Assembly (NCBI RefSeq): GCF_000718635.1
Contig: NZ_JOBF01000027.1
Span: 101,848 to 165,847, forward strand
Source of the DNA: Streptomyces varsoviensis
Lineage (GTDB): Bacteria > Actinomycetota > Actinomycetes > Streptomycetales > Streptomycetaceae
Direction of reading: 5' to 3'
DNA: 64,000 bases
Shown here: piece after piece, positions 1 to 8,653 of the stretch
Position numbering within the stretch: the stretch's first letter is position 1
Layout: every line of letters starts with the position of its first letter
Program-made: the position numbers and the translations under genes
The notes under the pieces: generated by a model
What the model was told of the DNA's origin: nothing
Seen by the model: the letters and a program-made list of their open reading frames with translations, nothing else
The model's database searches: none

Positions 1-1288
1 AACGGCCGCTCCCCGCGACGGGGACCTCGGGCACCGACCGGAGCGCCGCCGCCAGGCCCGGCCCGCGCCGCTCGCCCTTCGTGAACGTCGCGGGCAGCGA
101 GGCGAACCCGTTGACCTGTCCCACCGACGGGTAGTCGACGGCCTCGGCCCCGATCACCTCGTAGTCCGGCAGCCGCTCCAGGACGGCGCCGAGCATGGTC
201 TGGAACATCAGCCGGGCGAAGTGCGCGCCCAGGCAGCGGTGGATGCCCGCCCCGAACGCGAGGTGCCGGGCCGCCGCCCGGTCGATCCGCAGCAGTTCGG
301 GGGAGTCCACGGCCGCGGGGTCGTGGTTGGCGGCGGCCCAGGAGATCAGCACCCGGTCGCCGGCCCGCAGCGGGCAGCCGTTCAGCTCGGTGTCGCGGGT
401 CACCGTGCGGGCGTTGAAGTGGATGGGGGAGAAGTAGCGCAGGAATTCATCGGTCGCGCTGTCCAGGAGCGCCGGGTCGCCGGCGACCCGGCGGCGCTCG
501 TCCGGGTGCCGGGCGAGCCAGTCCAGGGCGCGGCCGAGCAGCGCGGTGGTGCTGTCCGCGCCGCCGAAGAACAGCAACTGGCAGACGCTGACGGCCTCTT
601 CGTCGGTGAGCCCCGCTTCCTCGGCCGTCAGATAGCTGATCAGATCGGCGCGCGGCGCGCGCCGCCGGTCCGCCACCACGTCCCGGAGCAGGTCGAGGAC
701 CTCCTCCAGCAGCCGCCCGGCCTCGGTGTGCTCCGGGCTGCCCGGCGTGCTGGAGACCAGCGTGTGGAAGGGGTGCGTCAGCTCCCGCCAGTCCTCGGCG
801 GGCAGCCCGAGCCAGGCGACGACGAAGCAGGCGGGCAGCGGGAACCCGAGGTCGCCGACCAGGTCGATCCGCCCGGACTCGATCCGCTCGTCGATCAGCG
901 CGGCGGCGAGGCCGGTCAGCCACGGCCGCCACGCCTCGCTCGCGGTGTGCGAGAACCGCGGGCTCAGCAGCCGCCGGTAGCGGAAGAACTCGGGCGGGTC
1001 CACCTCCTGCGGAATGCTGCGGGTCCCGGACGAGAAGGGCACGCCGACGCCCCGGAACCCGCCGCGCTCGCCCGTCGGGTCGTGGTCGGAGGAGTACGTG
1101 GCGTCGTCGCCGGCCACGGCGGTGACGGCGGCCTCGCTGGAGACCACCCAGAACCCGCCGTGCCGCTCGGAGCGGGCCACGGGGCAGCGCTCCCGCAACT
1201 CGCGGTAGATCTCCGGCCACCGCTGCCCGTACTCGGCCGAACCGAAGTCGAAGTCGGTCCCGTATCCCGGCTGCTGGCTTCCGCGCAC
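1..1288 (-). CDS. Cytochrome P450, 3' end beyond the window
   Basis: Haem monooxygenase, last gene of the minus-strand radical SAM/SAHase operon. Reading from a GTG at 1288 (GAGGTG lies eight bases upstream), about 429 codons run to the window edge without a stop. Family motifs are present: oxygen-binding I helix FFGGADSTTALL, K-helix ExxR (EFLR), and the haem loop FGAGIHRCLG with ligand Cys352. P450s of this class are about 400 residues long, so only a short tail should be missing. It would hydroxylate or desaturate the pathway product, using ferredoxin partners encoded elsewhere. It begins about 50 bases after the SAH hydrolase stop, so it is probably co-transcribed. A second GTG at 1297 is an alternative start. 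The substrate cannot be told from sequence. Confidence 0.9.
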   Translation of the reverse strand, partial: MRGSQQPGYGTDFDFGSAEYGQRWPEIYRELRERCPVARSERHGGFWVVSSEAAVTAVAGDDATYSSDHDPTGERGGFRGVGVPFSSGTRSIPQEVDPPEFFRYRRLLSPRFSHTASEAWRPWLTGLAAALIDERIESGRIDLVGDLGFPLPACFVVAWLGLPAEDWRELTHPFHTLVSSTPGSPEHTEAGRLLEEVLDLLRDVVADRRRAPRADLISYLTAEEAGLTDEEAVSVCQLLFFGGADSTTALLGRALDWLARHPDERRRVAGDPALLDSATDEFLRYFSPIHFNARTVTRDTELNGCPLRAGDRVLISWAAANHDPAAVDSPELLRIDRAAARHLAFGAGIHRCLGAHFARLMFQTMLGAVLERLPDYEVIGAEAVDYPSVGQVNGFASLPATFTKGERRGPGLAAALRSVPEVPVAGSGR

Positions 1289-1340
1289 TCTTCCCACCTC
1301 GGTTCGGCCTGTGGCGTGTCCGCCCGGATCAGTACGCGGA

Positions 1341-2804
1341 TCAGTAGCGGTAGTGCTCCGGCTTGTACGGGCCGCGGACCGGCACCCCGATGTACTCGGC
1401 CTGATCGTCCGTCAGCTCCGTCAACTCGCCGCCCAGCGCCCGTACGTGAATGCGCGCCACCTTCTCGTCCAGCTCCTTCGGCAGCCGGTAGACCTGGCGC
1501 TCGTACCGCTCGCGCGCCGAGTACAGCTCCACCTGCGCGATGACCTGGTTGGCGAACGAGCAGGACATCACGAACGACGGGTGCCCGGTGGCGTTGCCCA
1601 GGTTCACCAGCCGGCCCTCCGCCAGCACGATGATCGAGTGCCCGTCGGCGAACACCCACTCATCCACCTGCGGCTTGACGTTGGCGCGCCGGATGCCGGG
1701 GAGCCGCGCCAGGCCCGCCATGTCCAGCTCGTTGTCGAAGTGGCCGATGTTGGCGAGGATCGTCTGGTGCTTCATCCGCGACATGTGCTCGACGCGCACC
1801 ACGTCCTTGTTGCCGGTCGTGGTGATGACGATGTCCGCGCGCCCCACCACGCTGTCCAGCGTCGCCACCTCGTACCCGTCCATCTGCGCCTGGAGCGCGC
1901 AGATCGGGTCGATCTCCGTGACGATCACCCGCGCGCCCTGGCCGCGCAGCGACTCGGCCGCGCCCTTGCCCACGTCGCCGTAGCCGCAGACGACCGCGAC
2001 CTTCCCGCCGATCAGCACGTCCGTACCGCGGTTGATGCCGTCGACGAGCGAGTGGCGGATGCCGTAGCGGTTGTCGAACTTCGACTTCGTCACCGAGTCG
2101 TTCACGTTGATCGCCGGGAACAGCAGCTCGCCCGTGTTCGCCAGGTGGTAGAGCCGGTGCACGCCGGTCGTCGTCTCCTCGCTCACCCCGAGGATCTCGC
2201 TCGCCACGCCGCTCCAGTTGGCGCCCTCGGCCGACAGCGACGCGCGGAGCTGCCCGAGGAAGGCCGCCCACTCCTCGGAGTCGCCCGCGACGGGGTCGGG
2301 CACCCGCCCCGCCTTCTCGAACTCCACCGCCTTGTGCACCAGCAGCGTCGCGTCGCCGCCGTCGTCCACGATCGCGGTGGGCCCCTGGCCGCCGGGCCAC
2401 AGCAGCATCCGCTCGGTGCACCACCAGTACTCCGGCAGACTCTCGCCCTTCCACGCGAACACCGGCACGCCGCGCGGCGCCTCCGGCGTCCCGTCCGGGC
2501 CCACCACCGCGGCCGCCGCCGCGTGGTCCTGGGTGGAGAAGATGTTGCAGGACGCCCAGCGCACCTCGGCGCCCAGCGCCACCAGCGTCTCGATGAGCAC
2601 GGCCGTCTGGACCGTCATGTGCAGGGAGCCGGATATCCGCGCGCCCTGGAGCGGGCGGGTCTCGGCGTACTCCCGGCGCAGCTCCATCAGGCCCGGCATC
2701 TCGTGCTCGGCCAGCCGGATCTCGTGCCGGCCGAACTCGGCCAGCGACAGATCGGCGACGGCGAAGTCCAGGCCGTTGAGGTGGTGCAACCGCTCGGCGG
2801 TCAT
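1341..2804 (-). CDS. ahcY: S-adenosylhomocysteine hydrolase (canonical)
   Basis: NAD-dependent hydrolysis of S-adenosylhomocysteine to adenosine and homocysteine. The 487-residue protein has the complete family signature: SLHMTVQTA near the N terminus, [10 protein letters not shown], the catalytic block [13 protein letters not shown], the NAD-binding [11 protein letters not shown], the GNIGHFDNE segment, and the C-terminal KPEHYRY that reaches into the neighbouring subunit's cofactor site. Unlike the two shorter relatives at 6095-8580 it keeps every catalytic residue I know. It sits in the same operon, between the Nudix gene and the P450. It could be the genome's only SAH hydrolase, an extra copy that recycles SAH, or an enzyme recruited to a nucleoside pathway. 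The genome outside this window decides between these. Confidence 0.93.
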   Translation of the reverse strand: MTAERLHHLNGLDFAVADLSLAEFGRHEIRLAEHEMPGLMELRREYAETRPLQGARISGSLHMTVQTAVLIETLVALGAEVRWASCNIFSTQDHAAAAAVVGPDGTPEAPRGVPVFAWKGESLPEYWWCTERMLLWPGGQGPTAIVDDGGDATLLVHKAVEFEKAGRVPDPVAGDSEEWAAFLGQLRASLSAEGANWSGVASEILGVSEETTTGVHRLYHLANTGELLFPAINVNDSVTKSKFDNRYGIRHSLVDGINRGTDVLIGGKVAVVCGYGDVGKGAAESLRGQGARVIVTEIDPICALQAQMDGYEVATLDSVVGRADIVITTTGNKDVVRVEHMSRMKHQTILANIGHFDNELDMAGLARLPGIRRANVKPQVDEWVFADGHSIIVLAEGRLVNLGNATGHPSFVMSCSFANQVIAQVELYSARERYERQVYRLPKELDEKVARIHVRALGGELTELTDDQAEYIGVPVRGPYKPEHYRY

Positions 2805-2880
2805 CGGTTCGCTTCCTCTCGCGATGAATCAGCAGTAATCGATGGGAAATTGACGGCGACTCATAAAGCTTCGCGGATGG

Positions 2881-3324
2881 TCATCCGCCGGGTGGCGGCG
2901 GCTGCGGCTCCGGCCAGTCCAGGCTCTCGAACCACACCCCCGCGCGGTAGTTGGCGACGGCGGTACGGACGTACGGCACTACATCGGCGGGCAGCGCGCG
3001 CACCGGGCTCCACAGCAGCTCCGAACACTTGGCGGGCTCGGCGTTGACCGGCGTGCCCGCCCAGTTCCGGCACGCCGTGAAGAAGTCGACCCGGCTGCCG
3101 TCCGCCCGCCGGTGCACGACCGACACGACGTCCACGGCCTCCGGCGGCACCACCACCCCCACCTCCTCACGGGCCTCCCTGACAGCGCCCCCGCGCACAC
3201 TCTCGTCGTCCTCCAGATGCCCGCCGACCAGGCTCAGCCAGCCGTCCCGGTAGCCGGTGCCGCGCCGCCGGGACAGCAGCACGTCGCCGCCGCGCAGCAG
3301 CAGAATCCAGACGGCGGCGATCAA
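2881..3324 (-). CDS. Nudix hydrolase
   Basis: Hydrolase of nucleoside diphosphates linked to another group. The 147-residue protein carries a full Nudix box around residues 35-57 (GGHLEDDESVRGGAVREARE, then EVGV), matching Gx5Ex7REUxEExGU with the metal-binding glutamates intact. It lies between the carbamoyltransferase (33 bases upstream) and the SAH hydrolase (76 bases downstream) on the same strand. In an adenosine-type pathway it could remove phosphate from a nucleotide intermediate, or it could be a house-cleaning enzyme. The sequence does not decide substrate. The C terminus is a proline-rich tail (PEPQPPPPGG). Confidence 0.88.
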   Translation of the reverse strand: MIAAVWILLLRGGDVLLSRRRGTGYRDGWLSLVGGHLEDDESVRGGAVREAREEVGVVVPPEAVDVVSVVHRRADGSRVDFFTACRNWAGTPVNAEPAKCSELLWSPVRALPADVVPYVRTAVANYRAGVWFESLDWPEPQPPPPGG

Positions 3325-3357
3325 CGGGCATCAGCACCTGTACGGGCCTCCGCGCCC

Positions 3358-5112
3358 TCACCCGCCGAGCGAGGCATGATCCACCTCGGCCTCCGCCGCC
3401 GCCCCCGCGGCGGGCCCGGCCGCGAGACGCGACACGACGCCGGCCGGCCCGCCCGGCAGCAGGGACGGGTCCTTCGCGGCGAGCCACGGGCCGAGCACCA
3501 GCAGGTCGAGTTCGCTGTTGAGGAAGGTGCGGACGGCGTCGGCGGGGGAGTTCACGATGGGCTCGCCCGCCAGGTTGAAGGAGGTGTTGAGCACCACCGG
3601 CACGCCCGTCAGCTCCTCGAAGCGGCGGATCAGCGACCAGTAGCGGGGGCTGTGCTCGCGGTCCACCGTCTGCGGGCGCGCCGTGCCGTCGACGTGCACG
3701 ATGGCCGGGACGCGGGAGCGCACCTCGGGCCGTACGAGCGCGGAGACGTTCATGAACGGGGAGCGGTGCGGGGCGTCGAAGTACGTGTCGAACCGCTCGG
3801 CGAGGACGCTCGGCGCGAGCGGCCGCCAGATCTCACGCCCCTTGATCCGGTTGAGCCGGGAGACGATCTCGCGGCTGCGCGGGTCGGCGAGCACGCTGCG
3901 CGCGCCGAGCGCCCGGGGCCCGATCTCCGCGCGCCCCGAGCACCAGCCGACGATCCGGCCCTCCGTCATGGCGGTCGCCACATGGCCGATCAGCTCGGCC
4001 TCCGGGACCCGCACGACGTGCAGCCCGTCCGCCCGCAGCGCCTCGGCGATCTGCGCGTCATCGGGGCCCGGCCCCCAGTAGGCGTGGTCGATGCGGGTGG
4101 GCGTGAACGCCCCGCCCGTCGTCCGGGCGTGCTCGTGCGCGACCTGGAGCGCGGCCCCGAGGCTGACGCCCGGGTCGTGGGCGACGGGCAGGAAGTAGTA
4201 CTCGTCGAAGAGGCCGCTGGCGGCGATCCGCGAGTTGGCCGAGCAGTTCTGCGCGACACCGCCGGCCACCACCAGCCGCCCGCTGTTCGTCGCGTCGCGG
4301 GCGTGCCGGGCGAGGTCGAGCAGCGCCTTCTCCAGTGCGGCCTGCGCGGAGGCCGCGAAGTTGGCGTACACCATCTGCTCCGCGCGCTGCCCGTCGAGGT
4401 ACGGGAACGTGGTCCGCCGCCACCAGGACAGCAGCGCCTCGCGCATCTCGGTGCGGGTGTTCGCGGTGTGCTCGACCCGCAGATCGGGCGCCATCGCGGG
4501 GCCGCCGCCCTCGGTGACCAACGGCATCGGGTCCTGCGCCCGGCCGTACGCGGCCAGCCCCATCAGCTTGCCCTCGCCGCGGGAGTTCGCGGTCTCCAGC
4601 CCCGCGTACTGGGTCGCGGCCCGGTAGAAGTGCCCGAGGGAGGCGTTGACGGGGTAGCTCGCGAGCGTCCGGATGCCGTCGCCGTCGCCGTACGCGATCG
4701 AGCTGGACTCCCGCTCGCCCTGACCGTCCACCACCACGATGGCCGCCTCGTCGAAGCCGCTGGACCACAGGGCGCTGGCCGCGTGCGACAGGTGGTGGGC
4801 CACCGGGATCGCCTTCGGCCGCAGCGGGCGGTCGAACTCGGCGGGCAGGGCGTTGTCCAGCTCCAGATAGGGCGCGGCGGGCAGCGCCGGCTCGAAGCGC
4901 TCGATGTCCCAGCCCGTGGCGATGGCCGCGACATCGGAGGCGCGGGCGCCGGCCTGCCGCAGACAGGACCGTACGGCCTCGATCGGCATCTCCAGCCGGG
5001 CCCGCTTGCGGCGGCTGAACCGCTCCTGCTCGGCCATGGCCAGCAGCCTGCCGTCCTCCAGCAGCGCGGCGGACGGGTCGTGGAAGCCGAAGTTGATTCC
5101 CAGGACGAGCAT
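3358..5112 (-). CDS. O-carbamoyltransferase, NodU/CmcH/TobZ family
   Basis: Enzymes of this family move a carbamoyl group from carbamoyl phosphate, through carbamoyl-AMP, to a hydroxyl of a sugar or other acceptor. The 584-residue length is usual. The N terminus MLVLGINFGFHDPSAALLED is the family's ASKHA-fold start. Later come VAHHLSHAASA with the conserved histidines, VVAGGVAQNCSANSRI, and the C-terminal YrdC-linked part with RAEIGPRALGARS and VVLNTSFNLAGEPIV. The ATG overlaps the dehydrogenase stop (TGATG), so the two are translationally coupled. It implies that the operon's product is an O-carbamate. TobZ (tobramycin), CmcH (cephamycin) and PolO (polyoxin) are characterised relatives. The tail after about residue 550 is alanine-rich and not conserved. 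Confidence 0.92.
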   Translation of the reverse strand: MLVLGINFGFHDPSAALLEDGRLLAMAEQERFSRRKRARLEMPIEAVRSCLRQAGARASDVAAIATGWDIERFEPALPAAPYLELDNALPAEFDRPLRPKAIPVAHHLSHAASALWSSGFDEAAIVVVDGQGERESSSIAYGDGDGIRTLASYPVNASLGHFYRAATQYAGLETANSRGEGKLMGLAAYGRAQDPMPLVTEGGGPAMAPDLRVEHTANTRTEMREALLSWWRRTTFPYLDGQRAEQMVYANFAASAQAALEKALLDLARHARDATNSGRLVVAGGVAQNCSANSRIAASGLFDEYYFLPVAHDPGVSLGAALQVAHEHARTTGGAFTPTRIDHAYWGPGPDDAQIAEALRADGLHVVRVPEAELIGHVATAMTEGRIVGWCSGRAEIGPRALGARSVLADPRSREIVSRLNRIKGREIWRPLAPSVLAERFDTYFDAPHRSPFMNVSALVRPEVRSRVPAIVHVDGTARPQTVDREHSPRYWSLIRRFEELTGVPVVLNTSFNLAGEPIVNSPADAVRTFLNSELDLLVLGPWLAAKDPSLLPGGPAGVVSRLAAGPAAGAAAEAEVDHASLGG

Positions 5113-6098
5113 CAGCGAGCACCCCGCGCCATGGGCTCGATGAGGTCCCGCAACGGTTGGCCTGCCTCCAGGCGGACGATGTTGGCGCAGGCGGAGCGGA
5201 AGTACATCTCGGCTACCTCCCGGGTGCGACCGGCGATATGGGGTGTCAGGAGCAGGTTCGGGGCCCCGTCGAGCGGGGAGGCGGGGGCCAGGGGCTCGGC
5301 GGCGAACACGTCGAGGGCGGCCCCGGCGAGGCGGCCGGAGCGCAGGGCCGTGGCCAGGGCGGCCTCGTTGACGAGGCCGCCGCGCGAGGTGTTGACGAAG
5401 TAGCGGCCAGGCCGCATGAGCGCGAACTCCCGCGCGCCGAAACGGTAGTCGGCGGCGTCGGCCCGTACGTGCAGGCTCACCACGTCCGCGGCGGGCAGCA
5501 ACTCCTCCAACGGGCGGTATTCGGCCCCGATTCGGCGCTCGTGGTCCGGGTCGAGGCGGGTGCGGGAGAAGTAGCCGACCTCGGCGCCGAAGGCCGCCAG
5601 CAGCCGGGCCGCCGCCGTGCCGACCCGGCCCATGCCCACCAGCGCCACCGATGCCCCGGCCAACTGACGGGTCGCCGCGTCGAACCGGTTGGAGGACCGC
5701 CACTCGCCGGAGCGTACGAACGCGTCGGCGTCGGGCAGCCGACGCAGCAGCGCCAGCGCCGCCATGACAGTGTGTTCGGCGGTGGCCGCCGCGGCGAACC
5801 CGGACTTGTTGTGCGCCACGGGCACACCGTGCGCCGCCGCCGCGGCCAGCTCACCGGAGATGTCGTACTGCCCGCGACCCAGCCGCTGCACCAGCCGGAC
5901 CCGGTGCAGCAGCGCGAAGTCCGCCTCGGTCAGCGGCTCCTGATCCACCATGATGACGTCGCACCGGCCGAACTTGGCCTTCCGGTCCGTTTCGTCGTCC
6001 GCCCGCGAGTACTCCAAGTGGAAGCGGGGGGCGGCGAGTTCGGCGGCGAGGACGCGTTGGCCGAGCGCGCTGATGGCACCGCGGACGAGGACGTTCAC
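5112..6098 (-). CDS. D-isomer-specific 2-hydroxyacid dehydrogenase
   Basis: NAD(P)-dependent interconversion of a 2-keto acid and a D-2-hydroxy acid. The GTG at 6098 is chosen because GGGAGG lies four bases upstream and GTGA overlaps the preceding stop. The 328-residue protein has the Rossmann motif VALVGMGRVGTAAA near 135-148, the NTSRGGLVNEAAL segment, the catalytic glutamate region (ALDVFAAEPL) and the catalytic histidine in LLTPHIAGRT. The N-terminal catalytic half is divergent (DVIMVDQEPL, NKSGFAAAATAEHT). It is encoded between a SAHase-like protein and a carbamoyltransferase with overlaps on both sides, so it is surely part of the pathway. This suggests a 2-oxo or 2-hydroxy acid intermediate. 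Its true substrate is unknown. Confidence 0.88.
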   Translation of the reverse strand: MNVLVRGAISALGQRVLAAELAAPRFHLEYSRADDETDRKAKFGRCDVIMVDQEPLTEADFALLHRVRLVQRLGRGQYDISGELAAAAAHGVPVAHNKSGFAAAATAEHTVMAALALLRRLPDADAFVRSGEWRSSNRFDAATRQLAGASVALVGMGRVGTAAARLLAAFGAEVGYFSRTRLDPDHERRIGAEYRPLEELLPAADVVSLHVRADAADYRFGAREFALMRPGRYFVNTSRGGLVNEAALATALRSGRLAGAALDVFAAEPLAPASPLDGAPNLLLTPHIAGRTREVAEMYFRSACANIVRLEAGQPLRDLIEPMARGAR

Positions 6099-7363
6099 GA
6101 AGCCTCCCGGTCCGAGGTCGAGATCGATGCCGCCGAGGGTGAGGCCGAGGCTGAAGCCGCTTCCGTACTCGGGTCCGGCTTCGAGGCGGCCCGGTCCGGG
6201 GCGGGCGGCCAGTCGTAACCCAGCGCGGCGAGCTTGCGCCGGGCCACCTCCGCCTCGACCTCGGCGGGCACCGGCAGCAGCCGCGCCGGCAGCGGGTCGC
6301 GTTCGGGTGCCGACGCCGCCGCCGACGCCGATGCCGACGCCGGGCCCGGGCGCTCCGCGAGGTGCGTCAGGCACAGGGCGTGCAGCGCCAGGGAGATGTC
6401 CATCATCTCCGGCGGGTTGATCCCCGCGTAGACGTGGTTGCCGCCCGGCCCCTCCAGGAGGGTGAGCCGCTTGCCGTCCAGGACGTACTCGACCCGGCCG
6501 GGCGCGGTCGTACGGGCGGTGGCGGCGGTGGCGAGCGCGGCCCGGTCGATCTCCTCGGGGGAGTGGCCGATCCCGCCGACGACCGCGCCGTCCTTGAGGG
6601 CGCGCAGCCGCTCCAGGGGGAGTACCCCGCGCGCGTCGGTGACGGTGATGACGACATCGGCGGCGGGCAGCGCGCTGTCCAGCGGCACCAGCCGGTGGCC
6701 CGCGTAGACGGCCCGCAGCGCGGCCACCGGGGAGACCTCGGCGACCTCGACGCGGCAGTGGCAGCCCCGCGCGTAGTCGGCGACCGCGCGTCCGGTGACG
6801 CCGTAGCCCACCACCAGCACGCTCTTGCCCGCGAGTTGGACTCCCGCGTCGAGCACGCCGAGGAGCGCGGCCTGGCCCGTGCCGTGCGCCGTCTCGACCG
6901 CGGACTTGAGGGCGGCGGAGGCGACGGAGAACAGCGGGAACGGCAGCGCGCCGCCCGCCGCCGTCACCTTCTTCACCGCGTTCTGGGAGTGCGCCGTCCC
7001 GCCGAGCACCGCCGGCGCGCCGTCCGTCCGGCTCCACAGCAGGGCGAGTTCGCCGTTGTCGACGACCAGGTCCGGGCCGAAGTCCAGCACCTCGCGGACG
7101 CCGGAGTCCGACTCCTGCAAGGGGGTGTCCAGCACCCGCGCGCCGAGCGCGGCCATCTCGCGGCCCGCCGCGGGGTCGAAGGTGGTGGACTTGGACGACA
7201 CCACGACGACGTGGGCGCCGCCCGCGCGGAGGACCCGCACGAGCCGCGCCGCCTCGCCGGTGACGTTGAGGGCGGCGGCCACCCTGCGGCCCGCGAGCGG
7301 GCGCCGCCGCTCGAAGTCCCGTGCCAGGGAGGCCAGTACGGGCATGGGTGCGGTGTCCGTCAT
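6095..7363 (-). CDS. Degenerate SAH-hydrolase-like NAD-binding protein (copy B)
   Basis: A 422-residue relative of S-adenosylhomocysteine hydrolase. It keeps the NAD-binding fold (VLVVGYGVTGRAVADYA) and the GGIGHSPEEID segment, but the catalytic block aligned to VTKSKFDN reads ALKSAVETAHG, so the second Lys and the Asn are replaced and Asp becomes Glu. The C-terminal KxxHYRY is missing. The last 60 or so residues are a Ser/Ala/Pro-rich tail. It probably retains transient NAD-dependent oxidation of a ribose hydroxyl but not normal SAH hydrolysis. The SAHase relative AgmC of angustmycin biosynthesis, reported as a nucleoside dehydratase, is a precedent. It overlaps copy A upstream (ATGA) and the dehydrogenase downstream (GTGA). 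It may form a complex with copy A. Confidence 0.85.
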   Translation of the reverse strand: MTDTAPMPVLASLARDFERRRPLAGRRVAAALNVTGEAARLVRVLRAGGAHVVVVSSKSTTFDPAAGREMAALGARVLDTPLQESDSGVREVLDFGPDLVVDNGELALLWSRTDGAPAVLGGTAHSQNAVKKVTAAGGALPFPLFSVASAALKSAVETAHGTGQAALLGVLDAGVQLAGKSVLVVGYGVTGRAVADYARGCHCRVEVAEVSPVAALRAVYAGHRLVPLDSALPAADVVITVTDARGVLPLERLRALKDGAVVGGIGHSPEEIDRAALATAATARTTAPGRVEYVLDGKRLTLLEGPGGNHVYAGINPPEMMDISLALHALCLTHLAERPGPASASASAAASAPERDPLPARLLPVPAEVEAEVARRKLAALGYDWPPAPDRAASKPDPSTEAASASASPSAASISTSDREAS

Positions 7364-8580
7364 CCGACGTATCCCAACGCCCTGAGCTTGGCGCGGGCCA
7401 CGTCCTCGGTCAGCTCCTCGGGGGCCACCGACAGCCCCGGCGGCAGCGTGCCGCGCCGCTCCCACAGCCGTACGGCGCACAGGGCGTGCAGCGACAGTGA
7501 GAGGTCCATCATCTCGCTGGAATTGCCGCCCCCGCAGACGTGGTTGAACTGCACGCCGCCGCCCAGCAAGTACACGGACTTGTCGGGTAGTTGGTACTCG
7601 TCGAGGCCGGTGGAGACCGACAGGACCCTCTTCGCCGCGGCGGCCAGCGCGGGCACGTCGATGGCGTCCGGGTAGTGCCCGATGTTGCCGAGCACCACCC
7701 CGTCGCGCAGCAGGTCCAGGTCGTGGCCGCCGATGACGCCGTGCGTGCCGGTGGCCACGATGACGATGTCGGCGTTGCTCAGCGCGTTGGTCAGCGAGTC
7801 GATGCCGTGCCCGGCGGCGGCCGCCCGCAGGCAGGCGACGGCCGAGGTGTCCACCACCGTCACCCGGGCCCGGAGCGACGAGATGTAGGAGGCGATGCCA
7901 CGCCCCGCCGTCCCGTACCCGATGACCGCCACGTTCTTGCCGCTGAGCTGCGCGCCGGTGGCCCCGATGACCGCGGCGGCGGTGGACTGCCCGGTGCCCA
8001 TGGGCGTCTCGATCGTGTTCTTGAGCGGATTGTCCACCAGCGACAGGACGGGCACCGCGAGCGGTGTGCCCGCGGCGGCCAGCGCCTCGACGGTCTGGGT
8101 GCCGCTGCGCGAGTGCACGGTGGCGCCCACCAACTCGGCCGCCGACTCCGGGCGTTCGGCGCAGGCCACGAGGAGCGCGGAGTTGTCGATCAGCAACTGC
8201 GGCCGGAAGTCCGCGAGTTGACCGGCGAGACGGTCCGGGCCGGCCGCCGGGTCCGGGGCGAGGACCCGGATCGTACGGTGCCGCTCCAGCTCGGCCACCG
8301 CGCCCGCGTCCACGGTCCGGGGGTTCGACGGGTGCAGCAGTATGTGCGCCCCGGCGTCCTTCAGGGCGACCAGCAGATGGGCGCTCTCGGGGCTGATGTG
8401 CAGGGCCGCGGCGATCCGGACGTCGCGCAGCGGCTTCTCGGGCCGGAACCTCCGGCGCAGCCCGGCCATCACCGGCATCTGCCGCCAGGCCAGCTTGATC
8501 CGCGCGCGCTCGGCGGCCTGGGTCCGTACCGCGGGGGCCGGACGGCCGGCCACCGCCTCCTCGGGTGGGGCTACGGCCAT
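7360..8580 (-). CDS. Degenerate SAH-hydrolase-like NAD-binding protein (copy A)
   Basis: A 406-residue SAH-hydrolase relative encoded directly upstream of copy B. Features in order are an N-terminal stretch of about 50 residues, ALHISPESAHLL in place of the family's [17 protein letters not shown] in place of the DDGGD aspartates, PLKNTIETPMG in place of VTKSKFDN, the NAD motif VAVIGYGTAGRGIASYI, and GNIGHYPDAID. The C terminus stops at LRALGYVG without the subunit-crossing HYRY tail. The same catalytic positions are lost as in copy B, so both derive from one non-canonical ancestor rather than from recent decay. The NAD site is well kept, so the proteins are probably active on something other than SAH. 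The start is the ATG at 8580, 74 bases after the radical SAM stop. Confidence 0.86.
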   Translation of the reverse strand: MAVAPPEEAVAGRPAPAVRTQAAERARIKLAWRQMPVMAGLRRRFRPEKPLRDVRIAAALHISPESAHLLVALKDAGAHILLHPSNPRTVDAGAVAELERHRTIRVLAPDPAAGPDRLAGQLADFRPQLLIDNSALLVACAERPESAAELVGATVHSRSGTQTVEALAAAGTPLAVPVLSLVDNPLKNTIETPMGTGQSTAAAVIGATGAQLSGKNVAVIGYGTAGRGIASYISSLRARVTVVDTSAVACLRAAAAGHGIDSLTNALSNADIVIVATGTHGVIGGHDLDLLRDGVVLGNIGHYPDAIDVPALAAAAKRVLSVSTGLDEYQLPDKSVYLLGGGVQFNHVCGGGNSSEMMDLSLSLHALCAVRLWERRGTLPPGLSVAPEELTEDVARAKLRALGYVG

Positions 8581-8653
8581 GTCTGTGCTCTCTCCTCTTC
8601 CCGGGCGCCGGGGCGCACCCCGGCGCCCGAAGGCAGGTCCGGTCCGCTCGGCG

